A stretch of DNA of 64,000 nt from Geosporobacter ferrireducens (GTDB lineage Bacteria > Bacillota > Clostridia > Peptostreptococcales > Thermotaleaceae). The DNA lies in the NCBI RefSeq assembly GCF_001750685.1, contig NZ_CP017269.1:4815416-4879415 (forward strand), given 5' to 3'. Positions 34,135 through 43,178 of the stretch are shown in pieces (the stretch's first letter is position 1; each line of letters begins with the position of its first letter). Both the position numbers and the translations under genes were made by a program. The notes beneath the pieces were generated by a model. That model worked only from the letters and a program-made list of their open reading frames with translations. It was not told where the DNA came from and did no database searches.

Positions 34135-35127
34135 ATGAAAAAAAGAATAGCTTTAACATGCTTATTATTGGTATTTGTTTTGTTTTTAGCTGCGTGTGGA
34201 GTAAGCACAGAAACCCCTGAGGGTGGAAAAAATCAGGCAGGTAGTAATTGGCCTACTAAGACTGTTGAGATAGTAGTTCCATTTAAAGCCGGAGGAGATA
34301 CAGATTTTAATGCAAGAACCTATGGAAAGTATCTAGAGCAGGAATTAGGTCAAACTGTTGTCGTAATTAATACAGAGGGAGCCGGAGGATCTTTAGCTGC
34401 TGAATCAGTAAAAACCTCTAAGGCTGATGGATATAAGATATTCTTTGGGAATACAGGCTTTTTATTAAATGAAATAACAGGGATCTCCGACTATACTTTT
34501 GATGATGCGTTTGAGACAGTAGGAATCGTAGCAAAGAGTGCTGGAGAAGCGATAGTGGTTCGTTCTGATTTACCTGTAAATACTGTACCAGAGTTAATTA
34601 AGTTATCTCAAGATAACCCTGGTAAATATCGAATTACCTCTGTAACAGGTGGAATCATGCATTATTTTGCTATCAGACTAAATGATTTAGGCGGTAAATT
34701 TAATATTGTAGATGCAGGAGGCGTAAATGATCGTATTGCAGCATTAAAGGGTGGACATGTGGATGTCATCGTAAATACTGTTCAGACGGTTATGCCATAT
34801 GTAGAATCAGGCGACTTTAAAATCCTAGCTGTAACTTCTGACCAAAGAAGTGATGCTTATCCAGATATTCCAACTTGTGTAGAACAGGGAATTGACATAA
34901 CTATTGGATTAGAGTATAACATGTTTTTACCTAAGGGAACAGATCAAGCGATTATCGAAAAGTTAAGCCAAGCTATTAAGAATGTATCTGAAAAACCTGA
35001 ATATGCAGATGAAATTAAGAAGGCCTATGATCAAGTTCCGTACTTATTAAATCTATCTGAAGCAAAAGAAAGATTATTTAAGCAAAGAGATATGTTCCTT
35101 GAGTATAAATCATTGTTTCAAGGATAG
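34135..35127 (+). CDS. tctC: TctC/Bug-family substrate-binding lipoprotein
   Basis: 330 residues, lipoprotein signal with LAAC lipobox (Cys21). Bug-fold motifs: KTVEIVVPFKAGGDTDFNAR, the INTEGAGGSLAAESVKTSKADG loop, and the SVTGGIMHYFA ligand strand. Captures the carboxylate outside the membrane and hands it to TctAB. Good AGGAGG site before ATG 34135. Only one Bug protein is present, in contrast to the many copies of beta-proteobacteria. Confidence 0.93.
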   Translation: MKKRIALTCLLLVFVLFLAACGVSTETPEGGKNQAGSNWPTKTVEIVVPFKAGGDTDFNARTYGKYLEQELGQTVVVINTEGAGGSLAAESVKTSKADGYKIFFGNTGFLLNEITGISDYTFDDAFETVGIVAKSAGEAIVVRSDLPVNTVPELIKLSQDNPGKYRITSVTGGIMHYFAIRLNDLGGKFNIVDAGGVNDRIAALKGGHVDVIVNTVQTVMPYVESGDFKILAVTSDQRSDAYPDIPTCVEQGIDITIGLEYNMFLPKGTDQAIIEKLSQAIKNVSEKPEYADEIKKAYDQVPYLLNLSEAKERLFKQRDMFLEYKSLFQG

Positions 35128-35171
35128 GTAAGGTCAGTAAGTTCAACCATATCTATATAAGGAGAATAAGT

Positions 35172-36608
35172 ATGGAAAAGATGATGCCAATTGGTCTGAA
35201 GGTACTAGATTGTTTTAAGATAATAGATGAGACATTTATTCATAGTATGCTTGAAAGCCAACTAAATAAAATTGATAAAAAAATTATTGTTTTAGACGAT
35301 GATCCTACAGGAATACAGACAGTACATGGAATCTCAGTTTATACGGATTGGACTTTTGAAACAATATGTCAAGGATTAGGTGAGCAAAATAGAATGTTTT
35401 TCATTTTAACGAACTCAAGAGCTTTTACGATTGACGAAACCACAAAAGTCCATAGAGAAATTGCACAAAATATATCCCTTGGAGCAAAAAAAATGGAGAA
35501 GGACTTTCTTATTATCAGTAGAGGGGATTCTACATTAAGAGGACACTATCCGTTGGAAACACAGATACTAAGGGATGAAGTTACAGTGGCTACAGGAAAA
35601 GTATATGATGGAGAGATTATCATTCCCTTCTTTAAAGAAGGAGGAAGATTTACAATTGATAATATTCACTATGTAAAAGAAGGAGATAGACTTGTGCCGA
35701 CTGGGCAAACAGAATTTGCAAAGGATAAATCCTTTGGTTATTACAGTTCTCATTTAGGAGATTTTGTAGAGGAAAAAACCCAAGGTCAATATAAACGACA
35801 GGACTGTATTTATATTACTTTGGAAGAACTAAGGGATGTAAGAATTGATGAAATAACTGAAAAATTAGTCAAGGCTACTAATTTTAATAAGATTATAGTG
35901 AATGCGGTGGATTATATCGATGTAAAAGTTTTTGCTATTGCTTGGGCATCAGCGGTCTTGAGAGGAAAGGAATTCATATTTAGAGGTGCTGCCGCCATTA
36001 CTAAGGTTTTAGGAGGTATTTTGGATAAGCCGCTCCTCAAAAAAGAGGAGCTAGTAGTTGAAGGTTACGATAGAGGTGGTTTAATCATTGTTGGTTCCTA
36101 TGTAAATAAAACAACGCTTCAGATGGAAGAGCTTAGAAATTGCAGCTATCCCATTGCGTTTATTGAGTTCAATCAACATCTAGCATTGCAGCTTGGAGGA
36201 CTTGAGAAAGAAGTAAAAAGGGTAATCGCTTTAGCAGAAGCTGAGATTATCAATGGTAGGACAGTAACTGTATATACAAGGCGTGAGCGTCTTGATCTTG
36301 ACACAGATGATAAAGATAAGCAACTGAAGATTTCTGTGGAAATTTCAGAAGCGATCACACGGGTAGTGGAAGATCTGACAGTACAACCTCGATTTATTAT
36401 TGCAAAAGGAGGAATTACTTCCAGTGATGTAGGTACAAAGGCACTCAGAGTAAAGAGAGCATTGGTAATGGGTCAAATCCAACCGGGAATACCCGTTTGG
36501 ATGACTGGTGAAGAGAGTAAATTTCCTGGTATGCCTTATATTATTTTCCCAGGAAATGTAGGAGAAGTAAGCACCCTGAGGGAAACCGTTGAAAGCTTAA
36601 TGGGCTAA
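35172..36608 (+). CDS. four-carbon acid sugar kinase family protein (DUF1537)
   Basis: 478 residues, two-domain ATP-dependent kinase of the OtnK/DtnK family. The N-terminal substrate domain carries VLDDDPTGIQTVHG and ISRGDSTLRGHYPLE; the C-terminal nucleotide domain carries FIIAKGGITSSD and PGMPYIIFPGNVG. Known members phosphorylate D-threonate, D-erythronate or 3-oxo-tetronates, and related sugar acids. The presence of this kinase is the best clue that the operon degrades an acid sugar. ATG 35172 follows AAGGAGA; the class II aldolase begins 12 bases after its end. Confidence 0.92.
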   Translation: MEKMMPIGLKVLDCFKIIDETFIHSMLESQLNKIDKKIIVLDDDPTGIQTVHGISVYTDWTFETICQGLGEQNRMFFILTNSRAFTIDETTKVHREIAQNISLGAKKMEKDFLIISRGDSTLRGHYPLETQILRDEVTVATGKVYDGEIIIPFFKEGGRFTIDNIHYVKEGDRLVPTGQTEFAKDKSFGYYSSHLGDFVEEKTQGQYKRQDCIYITLEELRDVRIDEITEKLVKATNFNKIIVNAVDYIDVKVFAIAWASAVLRGKEFIFRGAAAITKVLGGILDKPLLKKEELVVEGYDRGGLIIVGSYVNKTTLQMEELRNCSYPIAFIEFNQHLALQLGGLEKEVKRVIALAEAEIINGRTVTVYTRRERLDLDTDDKDKQLKISVEISEAITRVVEDLTVQPRFIIAKGGITSSDVGTKALRVKRALVMGQIQPGIPVWMTGEESKFPGMPYIIFPGNVGEVSTLRETVESLMG

Positions 36609-36620
36609 GGGGGATAGAAA

Positions 36621-37448
36621 ATGCTTATAAACAGTATCGAGTTACTAAAAGAGGCAAGGAAGAATAAAAAAAGGGTTGTTGCATTTAATGTATATAACTT
36701 AGAAACCATTCAAGCTGCTTTTATTGCCAGTAAAAATAAGCAATTACCTTTAATATTGGCATTTGGAGAAGGCTATTTAAAGTATACTCCATTTGAAATA
36801 ATTGTAGCGATGGTTAAAGCCTTAGACATGAGCCACCCGTATCCCGTTGTATTGCATCTGGATCACTGCAAAAGCTTTCATAATATTAAGATGGCTATTG
36901 AGGCAGGCTTTACTTCGGTGATGTATGATGGTTCTCATCTTACGTTTGAAGAGAATATCAAAACCACAAAAGAAGTTGTGAACTATGCGCACGATAGAGG
37001 AATTGGCGTTGAAGGAGAACTAGGATATATGAATCCCGAAGATGGAAGCGAAGCAGAAGGGATACTAGTAGAAACATATACCAGTCCATTTCAGGCGAAG
37101 ATTTATATCGAACAGACGAAGGTAGATACCTTAGCTGTAGCTATTGGAAATGCTCATGGAGTATATATTAAAAAACCTGTTCTTGATTTGGAGCGACTTA
37201 AAGCAATATATCAGGAGGCAGGGGTACCCATCGTGCTTCATGGCTGTTCGGGAATAGATCAAGAACAGATTTCAAAAGCCGTTGAAATTGCAGTTGTCAA
37301 AATTAATGTAAATACAGAAATCGCACTGACTGGAGGAAGAAGAATCCGGGAATTACTAGAAGAAAAAGCAGGTGTAGATGTGCGGCTAGAAACCCTAATG
37401 GAGGCTGTACAGCAGGCAATGGTAAATACAATGGAAAGTTTTTTATAA
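36621..37448 (+). CDS. class II fructose-bisphosphate/tagatose-bisphosphate-type aldolase
   Basis: 275 residues, zinc-dependent TIM-barrel aldolase. Catalytic Asp and zinc His in LHLDHCKSF (D81, H82), further zinc His in GNAHGVY (H179) and VLHGCSGI (H207), and phosphate-binding INVNTE. Close in length to GatY/KbaY/FbaA. Normally splits a ketose 1,6-bisphosphate into dihydroxyacetone phosphate and an aldehyde; beside a DUF1537 kinase it more likely cleaves a phosphorylated keto acid-sugar. Last gene of the operon, followed by a terminator at 37531. Confidence 0.92.
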   Translation: MLINSIELLKEARKNKKRVVAFNVYNLETIQAAFIASKNKQLPLILAFGEGYLKYTPFEIIVAMVKALDMSHPYPVVLHLDHCKSFHNIKMAIEAGFTSVMYDGSHLTFEENIKTTKEVVNYAHDRGIGVEGELGYMNPEDGSEAEGILVETYTSPFQAKIYIEQTKVDTLAVAIGNAHGVYIKKPVLDLERLKAIYQEAGVPIVLHGCSGIDQEQISKAVEIAVVKINVNTEIALTGGRRIRELLEEKAGVDVRLETLMEAVQQAMVNTMESFL

Positions 37449-37530
37449 CAACTATTACCAGGATTGTTCATTGAAAGCTCTATTTAACTGATGGGCTAAA
37501 AAGTCATTGTCTTCATAACGATAGCATGAG

Positions 37531-37570
37531 AAAAAAGATCTTTTTAAACAAAATAAAAAGATCTTTTTTA
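37531..37570 (+). terminator. terminator of the acid-sugar operon
   Basis: AAAAAAGATCTTTTT (37531-37545) and AAAAAGATCTTTTTT (37555-37569) form a long A/T-rich stem ending in a T-run; symmetric and probably bidirectional. Confidence 0.75.
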
Positions 37571-37737
37571 TTATTATCATGATTATCTGGGTAACTAATT
37601 TCCTATTCAGCAGATTCATTTTGACAACAGATTTTTCCTTACATACTACTATAGAAAGACTGTGCTTATTTCCTGCTAATGCCAAAAGGGCATTCAGTTT
37701 AATATTTGCACGGTTTACTTACAAAGATTACGCTGCT

Positions 37738-37767
37738 GTTTCATTTCTGTTTTTGATAAAATGAAAC
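37738..37767 (+). promoter_or_regulatory. inverted repeat just upstream of the first PRD regulator
   Basis: GTTTCATTT (37738-37746) and AAATGAAAC (37759-37767) are exact reverse complements, ending a few bases before the GGGGGG ribosome binding site. It may be an operator or a leader hairpin affecting translation. The rest of the 37571-37737 gap shows nothing definite. Confidence 0.45.
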
Positions 37768-37782
37768 TGAGGGGGGATACGT

Positions 37783-39846
37783 ATGATTCAGTGGCAATTG
37801 GACACAAGGTGTAAAACGATTTTAGAATTATTAATAAGCCGGGAAGGCTATATTTCCATTCAGGAAATTGGGAAAATATTAAATATATCTAAACGAAGTG
37901 TTTATTATGATTTGAATAAGATTAATGACTGGTTAAATATGCAGCATATAACGGAAATACAAATTGAAAGGAATAAAGGAATCTATCTCACATCTATAAC
38001 ACGTCAAAAAATCAGGGGATTAATCAATGATGTAGGCCAATCATCGTACTACACATTGTCGCCGAGAGAAAGAACCCGTTTGATGATATGCTCACTGTTG
38101 GGATCATCCAAGCCTCTGTTTATTGAGCAATTATGTCTGATCTGTGACATAAGCCGCAATACGGCCTTCAATGACTTGAAGGCCGTTCGTCAAAAAATGG
38201 AGCGATATGGATTACAGTTAAATTTTGAACCCCATGTAGGTTATAAAGTAGAAGGTTCACTGATTAAACAGAGAGCTTTATTTTTATATTATTTCCAACC
38301 TTTAATTGACCTGATTACAAACAAACAAATCTCCGGTATTCATGAACTGTCATTTTATAACGAGATGATTGTAAAAGAATATCTTAAAAAGTTAAAGGTT
38401 ATCGAATCAAAATTAAATACTACATATGTGGAGGGGATGCTGTTATCCTTAGCTGTTTTGATTCATGTCCTATTGATGAGACAAGACCATATTGCATTTG
38501 AAGAAATTGGAGTGGACGAAGTCGTATCTACTAAGGAGTTCCAATTTGTCACGCAGTATTTGAAGGATCTGCCCCGAATAGAACAGATATATGTTGCAAT
38601 ACACTTGCTGGGGTCCCGGGTACAGGTACCCACTGCCAAGCCTCAAGCTATTGATACCGTCAATCTGGCTAAAGAATTAGTACTTGATTTTGAAAGACTT
38701 GCCTGCGTAGCCTTTGAAGACAGGAACCAGCTGATCAGTTTGTTGTCACAGCATTTAAATATGTCTATATATAGGTATCGCTACGGAATACAGATTGGAA
38801 ATCCGCTAATGAGTGAAATTCAATCCAGCTATCCGGATTTGTTTGATATTACGCGTAAAGCATGCAAGGGGTTAAGGCATAGCTTGGGAACACCTATTCC
38901 TGACAGTGAAATTGCTTACATCACCATGCATTTTGGCGGATTTTTGAGCAAAAAAAATTATGGAAATGCAAGATGTAAAATACTAATCGTGTGTCCGAAT
39001 GGAATATCTACTGCAAATATGCTCAGGGGAGAAATAGAGAGCTTACACCCTGATATAGAAATCACTGCAATGATACCTGTTAAGGACATAGAGACTTATT
39101 ATGAAAAAAGTGATCTTGTTATTACTACGGTGGATATGGATTGCCCGATTCCTGTGATAAAAGTAAATCCGGTGATATCAGAAGAGGACCGGGTACGGAT
39201 TCTTTCTAAAGTAGTGCAAAAAATATCAAGAAATGTCCATAACAATATTACATTAGAAAAAGTTTTTAGGATTGTAAGAGAATATGTCCATCCGAGAGAC
39301 CATGAAAAATTAAGCAGTGATTTGTACAAGGCATTTCAGAATGTTCCACTGCAGCCTGCAAAGACAACCGCCTCTATCCGGTTAATGGATGTTACGCTGG
39401 CTAGCCGCATTCAATATAAGAAGACAATGCAGGATTGGAAAGAGGCCATAAGGGAAGCATCTAATCCCTTACTGACTGAGGGGGTAATTGAGCCGGATTA
39501 TATTGAAGCCATGATCGCCAATGTAGAGAAGTATGGTCCCTATATCGTGATTGCTCCAAAGTTGGCGCTAGGCCATGCATTACCTCAAGATGGGGTAAAC
39601 TCCCTGGGATTATCCTTGCTGTGTCTGGAGGAACCCGTATCATTTTTTCATATACCTGTTTATATTATTTTCATTTTGGCACCTGTAGATAAAAGCAGTC
39701 ATTTAGGAATTATGAGAGATATGATGACGTTATTCAGTGATGAAGAAAACATTAATCAATTGCTGAAAATAAAGGATCCAGATAAGATTTTAACCTTTAT
39801 AAAAGACCGTATCAAAGAAGAAGTAATCATTCCTTACGAAGATTAA
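37783..39846 (+). CDS. PRD-containing PTS-controlled transcriptional activator (MtlR/BglG type)
   Basis: 687 residues. Order seen: N-terminal HTH (YISIQEIGKILNISKRSVYY), second Mga-like HTH (LFIEQLCLICDISRNTAFND), PRD1 about 190-290, PRD2 about 300-405 (ending ITMHFGGF), an EIIB-like domain about 405-500 with a Cys in LIVCPNGISTANML, and an EIIA-like domain about 540-685 with GHALPQDGV. DNA-binding activator whose activity is set by phosphorylation from the PTS. Directly upstream of the IIA-IIC-IIB-transketolase operon, which it presumably controls through the dyads at 39858 and 39947. Confidence 0.92.
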   Translation: MIQWQLDTRCKTILELLISREGYISIQEIGKILNISKRSVYYDLNKINDWLNMQHITEIQIERNKGIYLTSITRQKIRGLINDVGQSSYYTLSPRERTRLMICSLLGSSKPLFIEQLCLICDISRNTAFNDLKAVRQKMERYGLQLNFEPHVGYKVEGSLIKQRALFLYYFQPLIDLITNKQISGIHELSFYNEMIVKEYLKKLKVIESKLNTTYVEGMLLSLAVLIHVLLMRQDHIAFEEIGVDEVVSTKEFQFVTQYLKDLPRIEQIYVAIHLLGSRVQVPTAKPQAIDTVNLAKELVLDFERLACVAFEDRNQLISLLSQHLNMSIYRYRYGIQIGNPLMSEIQSSYPDLFDITRKACKGLRHSLGTPIPDSEIAYITMHFGGFLSKKNYGNARCKILIVCPNGISTANMLRGEIESLHPDIEITAMIPVKDIETYYEKSDLVITTVDMDCPIPVIKVNPVISEEDRVRILSKVVQKISRNVHNNITLEKVFRIVREYVHPRDHEKLSSDLYKAFQNVPLQPAKTTASIRLMDVTLASRIQYKKTMQDWKEAIREASNPLLTEGVIEPDYIEAMIANVEKYGPYIVIAPKLALGHALPQDGVNSLGLSLLCLEEPVSFFHIPVYIIFILAPVDKSSHLGIMRDMMTLFSDEENINQLLKIKDPDKILTFIKDRIKEEVIIPYED

Positions 39847-39857
39847 GGGGATTATGT

Positions 39858-39963
39858 TCGACAATGACAGAACATTGTTGACATCAAATTTTCAGATATT
39901 CGACAAGAAGAGCGATAGTATTTTTTTGCACATATTGTAGTGTAAACATTGTTCTTCACAATG
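39858..39963 (+). promoter_or_regulatory. dyad elements in the PTS operon control region
   Basis: TCGACAATG/CATTGTTGA (39858-39866, 39873-39881; one mismatch) and CATGT-like dyad CATTGT-TCTTC-ACAATG (39947-39963; perfect). Both share the CATTGT/ACAATG half-site and lie about 80 bp apart, between the regulator and the PTS IIA gene. Likely binding sites of the upstream PRD activator. Confidence 0.5.
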
Positions 39964-40041
39964 AAGGGCACTTTACTTAAAATAAAAGTAATAGAACGTC
40001 CTTCTAAGACAAAGAAAAAACAATGAAACGGAGGACTAAAC

Positions 40042-40476
40042 GTGCACGATTTAATTTCTCTCGAGAATATCGTTATTGTAGACAGGGTGAAGGATTGGTG
40101 TGAGGCAATCGAAAAAGCAGTACGTCCATTGGTTACAAACGCTTATGTAGAGGAGCGATATATACAAGGAATTATTGATAATACGATAAAATATGGACCC
40201 TATTATGTACTTGCCCCTAATATCGCTATGCCCCATGCCAGACCTGAGCAAGGCGTTCTCCAAAAACAGATTGGAATCCTACTACTTCGGCAGCCCGTTA
40301 AATTCTCAGAAGATGGGTATGAGGTCCGCCTTATTATTACATTAGCTGCAACTGACAGTGAATCACATCTGGAAGCGCTTCGCAGTTTGTCAGGATTACT
40401 AGAGAATGATGATTATGTCAGTAAAATAATCAGCGCGCAGAATGAAGAAGAGATCTATCATCTCTTCCAGATCTGA
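40042..40476 (+). CDS. PTS EIIA component, mannitol/ascorbate (Fru) type
   Basis: 144 residues. The phosphorylated His is H65 in APNIAMPHARPEQG, the typical EIIA signature. Accepts phosphate from HPr and passes it to the separate IIB. Starts with GTG 40042, eight bases after GGAGGA at 40031; no ATG fits. Starts the operon IIA-IIC-IIB-transketolase. Confidence 0.92.
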   Translation: MHDLISLENIVIVDRVKDWCEAIEKAVRPLVTNAYVEERYIQGIIDNTIKYGPYYVLAPNIAMPHARPEQGVLQKQIGILLLRQPVKFSEDGYEVRLIITLAATDSESHLEALRSLSGLLENDDYVSKIISAQNEEEIYHLFQI

Positions 40477-40535
40477 TCCTATTGAGCACCAGCTTCGTTG
40501 TGCTCAGAAAATAAAAAAAGGGGGTAGGTTGTTTT

Positions 40536-41918
40536 ATGGGAGACATTTTAAATTTCATGCAGCAGATTCTTTCCACACCATCTTTGCTAGTTGGAGCGAT
40601 TGCACTTATTGGATTAATATCCCAAGGTAAAGCCATTGAAGAGGTCATCAAAGGTACGATTAAGACAATTCTTGGATTTATTGTTGTCGGTTCAGGGGCT
40701 GGAATACTTGTGGGAGCGTTGAATTACTTTGGCGAATTATTTAATTTTGCTTTCGGTGTTCAAGGCGTTGTACCGAACAATGAGGCAATTGTATCTTTGG
40801 CCTTAAATGATTATGCTTCTTCCACCGCATTAATTATGGCCTTTGGTATGTTTGCAAACATTATCATCGCACGTTTTTCCAGGTTAAAGTATATTTTCTT
40901 AACAGGTCACCACACCTTGTATATGGCAGCTCTAATTGCAGTGGTACTAACGGTTGGAGGGCTTGAAGGATGGCAGCTTATATTAGCTGGATCTTCTGTT
41001 TTAGGATTTACCATGGTGTTTTTTCCGGCTCTTGCTCAAAAGACAATGCAAAAGATTACAGGGGATGATTCCATCGCATTCGCCCATTTCGGAACCTTAG
41101 GCTATGTTTTTTCAGCTTGGTTAGGCAGTAAACTTGGAAATAAATCAAAATCTACTGAAGATATCAAGTTTCCGAAAAGGTTATCTTTTATGAGAGATAC
41201 GTCTGTAGCGATTGCTTTGACAATGTTTTTATTTTTCTTGGTTGTTACATTTTTAGCAACTACTCATGCTGATTTTGACCCCGCAATGATTGGCGGAAAC
41301 AACTGGTTTTTATTCTCAATCATTCAATCGTTAACCTTTGCAGGCGGCGTATATATCGTATTAGCAGGTGTGCGTTTATTAATTGCAGAAATCGTACCGG
41401 CATTTAAAGGTATTTCTGAAAAAATTGTACCAGACGCGAAGCCCGCGCTGGATTGTCCGATTGTTTTCCCATTTGCTGAAAATGCTGTATTGTTAGGTTT
41501 CTTGGTATCTTTTGCCGGCGGTCTCGTTGGACTGAGCATTTTAATATTGCTTGGTGGTTCCTTGGCGCTGATTCTTCCCGGTGTAATTCCTCATTTCTTC
41601 TGTGGTGCAACAGCAGGTGTTTTTGGAAATGCTACCGGAGGACGAAAAGGAGCGATTATTGGAGCTTTTGGCCATGGGCTTTTGATCACTTTCCTGCCTG
41701 CATTTCTGATGCCAGTGCTCGGGTCCCTCGGGTTTGCCAATACAACTTTTTCAGATGCTGATTTTACGGCCGTAGGAATCGTCTTAGGAAATATTGCCAG
41801 AGCAATACAAGGTTATGGACTGCTGGCTATATGCATTATCTTGCCGCTCATTCCAATTGTTTATAATATTGTTTCTCCTCTAAAAGCGGATAATTCAGCA
41901 GCAAATAAGGGTGCTTAA
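40536..41918 (+). CDS. PTS EIIC permease, ascorbate (UlaA/SgaT) family
   Basis: 460 residues, about 11 membrane helices. UlaA hallmarks: LVGAIALIGLISQGKAIEEV then IKGTIKTILGF, FLTGHHTLYMAALIAVV, and AEIVPAFKGISEKIVPDAKP with the CPIVFPFAENAV segment. Translocates its sugar while IIB phosphorylates it. Canonical substrate is L-ascorbate, but many homologues with transketolase neighbours carry other pentose-like or acid substrates, so ascorbate should not be assumed. AGGGGG site before ATG 40536. Confidence 0.92.
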   Translation: MGDILNFMQQILSTPSLLVGAIALIGLISQGKAIEEVIKGTIKTILGFIVVGSGAGILVGALNYFGELFNFAFGVQGVVPNNEAIVSLALNDYASSTALIMAFGMFANIIIARFSRLKYIFLTGHHTLYMAALIAVVLTVGGLEGWQLILAGSSVLGFTMVFFPALAQKTMQKITGDDSIAFAHFGTLGYVFSAWLGSKLGNKSKSTEDIKFPKRLSFMRDTSVAIALTMFLFFLVVTFLATTHADFDPAMIGGNNWFLFSIIQSLTFAGGVYIVLAGVRLLIAEIVPAFKGISEKIVPDAKPALDCPIVFPFAENAVLLGFLVSFAGGLVGLSILILLGGSLALILPGVIPHFFCGATAGVFGNATGGRKGAIIGAFGHGLLITFLPAFLMPVLGSLGFANTTFSDADFTAVGIVLGNIARAIQGYGLLAICIILPLIPIVYNIVSPLKADNSAANKGA

Positions 41919-42000
41919 AACACCCTTCCTTTTATTTTAATTTTAGGATCAACTTTGAAATTTAAAAATCTAATAAAACCATATCATAAGGAGGGAAAAC

Positions 42001-42291
42001 ATGGTTGTAAAAAAAATAATGTGTGCATGTGGAAGCGGTTTAGGGTCTTCATTCCTTGTAGAGATGAATGTTAAAAAGGTGCTTAATAAATTGGGCGTAA
42101 AAGATATTGAAGTAGAACATAGCGCAGCTACCGATGTATTTAAAGGAAGCGCCGATTTATTTGTATGTGGAAAGGATATGTATGATGTTCTTTCTAAATT
42201 TGGTCCCTGCATTGCCCTTACCAATATCATTTCCTTACCCGAACTTGAAGAAAAGCTCAGTGTATTCTTAAAGGAGAAAGGTGTTATCTAA
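42001..42291 (+). CDS. PTS EIIB component, ascorbate (SgaB) type
   Basis: 96 residues. Phospho-Cys in the P-loop-like motif MCACGSGLGSSFL (Cys10 by position of GxGxGSS; Cys8 adjacent). The remainder is the Rossmann-like EIIB fold (IEVEHSAATDVFKGSADLFV). Transfers phosphate from the IIA H65 to the incoming sugar. Start ATG 42001 has AAGGAGG upstream. Two base-level gaps to IIC (82 bases) and to transketolase (35 bases) indicate co-transcription. Confidence 0.92.
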   Translation: MVVKKIMCACGSGLGSSFLVEMNVKKVLNKLGVKDIEVEHSAATDVFKGSADLFVCGKDMYDVLSKFGPCIALTNIISLPELEEKLSVFLKEKGVI

Positions 42292-42326
42292 TGGATAGCA
42301 CCTTTTGATTGGAGGTGTATTCAATT

Positions 42327-43178
42327 ATGGGTGATTTGAAAAAACTGTCTGCAAAAATCCGGTTAGAAGTTTGTAAGATGCTGAAGCATAGAGGATTTGG
42401 GCATTTGGGAGGTTCTTTGTCCATTGTGGAAACATTATCCGTATTATATGGTGATGTGATGAAAATAAACCCACTAAATCCAAATTGGGAAGGAAGAGAC
42501 TGGTTTGTTCTATCTAAGGGTCATGCGGGTCCGGCTTTATACGCCACATTAGCAGTTAAAGAATATTTTCCGGTTGAAATGCTAAATACTTTAAACGATA
42601 ACAGCACAAGGATTCCTTCCCATCCCGACCGGCTGAAGACTCCTGGAGTTGATGTAACCACAGGTTCCCTAGGGCAAGGGATTTCATTGGCTGTGGGTAT
42701 AGCAAAATCCTTTCGGATGAGTCAAAAATCAAATCGGGTGTACAGCATTGTAGGTGATGGAGAGTGCAATGAAGGACAGGTTTGGGAAGCATTTCAATTT
42801 GCAGCCCATCATAGACTGTCAAATTTAATCATTTTTATTGATGAAAACCACAAACAACTGGATGGACCAACAAAGGATATTGTAAATCCATTTGATATAA
42901 AAGAGAAATTAGAAGCTTTTGGTTTTGTAGTTAAAAGAGTAAAAGGGAATGATGAATCGGAGATAAAAAAAGCTGTCCTTGAAATGTTTGAAGTGCAGGA
43001 CAAAGCTTGCTGCATTATTCTCGATACCGTTAAAGGGCAAGGAATTGAGTATTTTGAAACACTTGCTGATAACCATCATATACGATTTTCCGGTGAAAGT
43101 GAATTCCAGCTTGACTTAGCCATCGAAAAGCTGAAACAGGAACTAGAAAGCGAGGGTAGATTATGCAATTTATTTTAG
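42327..43178 (+). CDS. transketolase N-terminal subunit
   Basis: 283 residues, thiamine-diphosphate-binding half. Motifs: GHLGGSLSIVETLSVLYG, LSKGHAGPALYATL, TTGSLGQGISLAVGIA, and the ThDP/Mg motif VGDGECNEGQVWEA. The two-gene transketolase moves ketol units between sugar phosphates. ATG 42327 is chosen since GGAGGTG (42311-42317) precedes it; the TTG 42309 reading overlaps that site. In a PTS operon it indicates that the imported sugar phosphate ends as a transketolase substrate. Confidence 0.93.
   Translation: MGDLKKLSAKIRLEVCKMLKHRGFGHLGGSLSIVETLSVLYGDVMKINPLNPNWEGRDWFVLSKGHAGPALYATLAVKEYFPVEMLNTLNDNSTRIPSHPDRLKTPGVDVTTGSLGQGISLAVGIAKSFRMSQKSNRVYSIVGDGECNEGQVWEAFQFAAHHRLSNLIIFIDENHKQLDGPTKDIVNPFDIKEKLEAFGFVVKRVKGNDESEIKKAVLEMFEVQDKACCIILDTVKGQGIEYFETLADNHHIRFSGESEFQLDLAIEKLKQELESEGRLCNLF

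Noticed and set aside
37579..37764. 61-residue frame before the PRD regulator
   Set aside because: Starts inside the terminator T-run and ends in the inverted repeat; no ribosome binding site.
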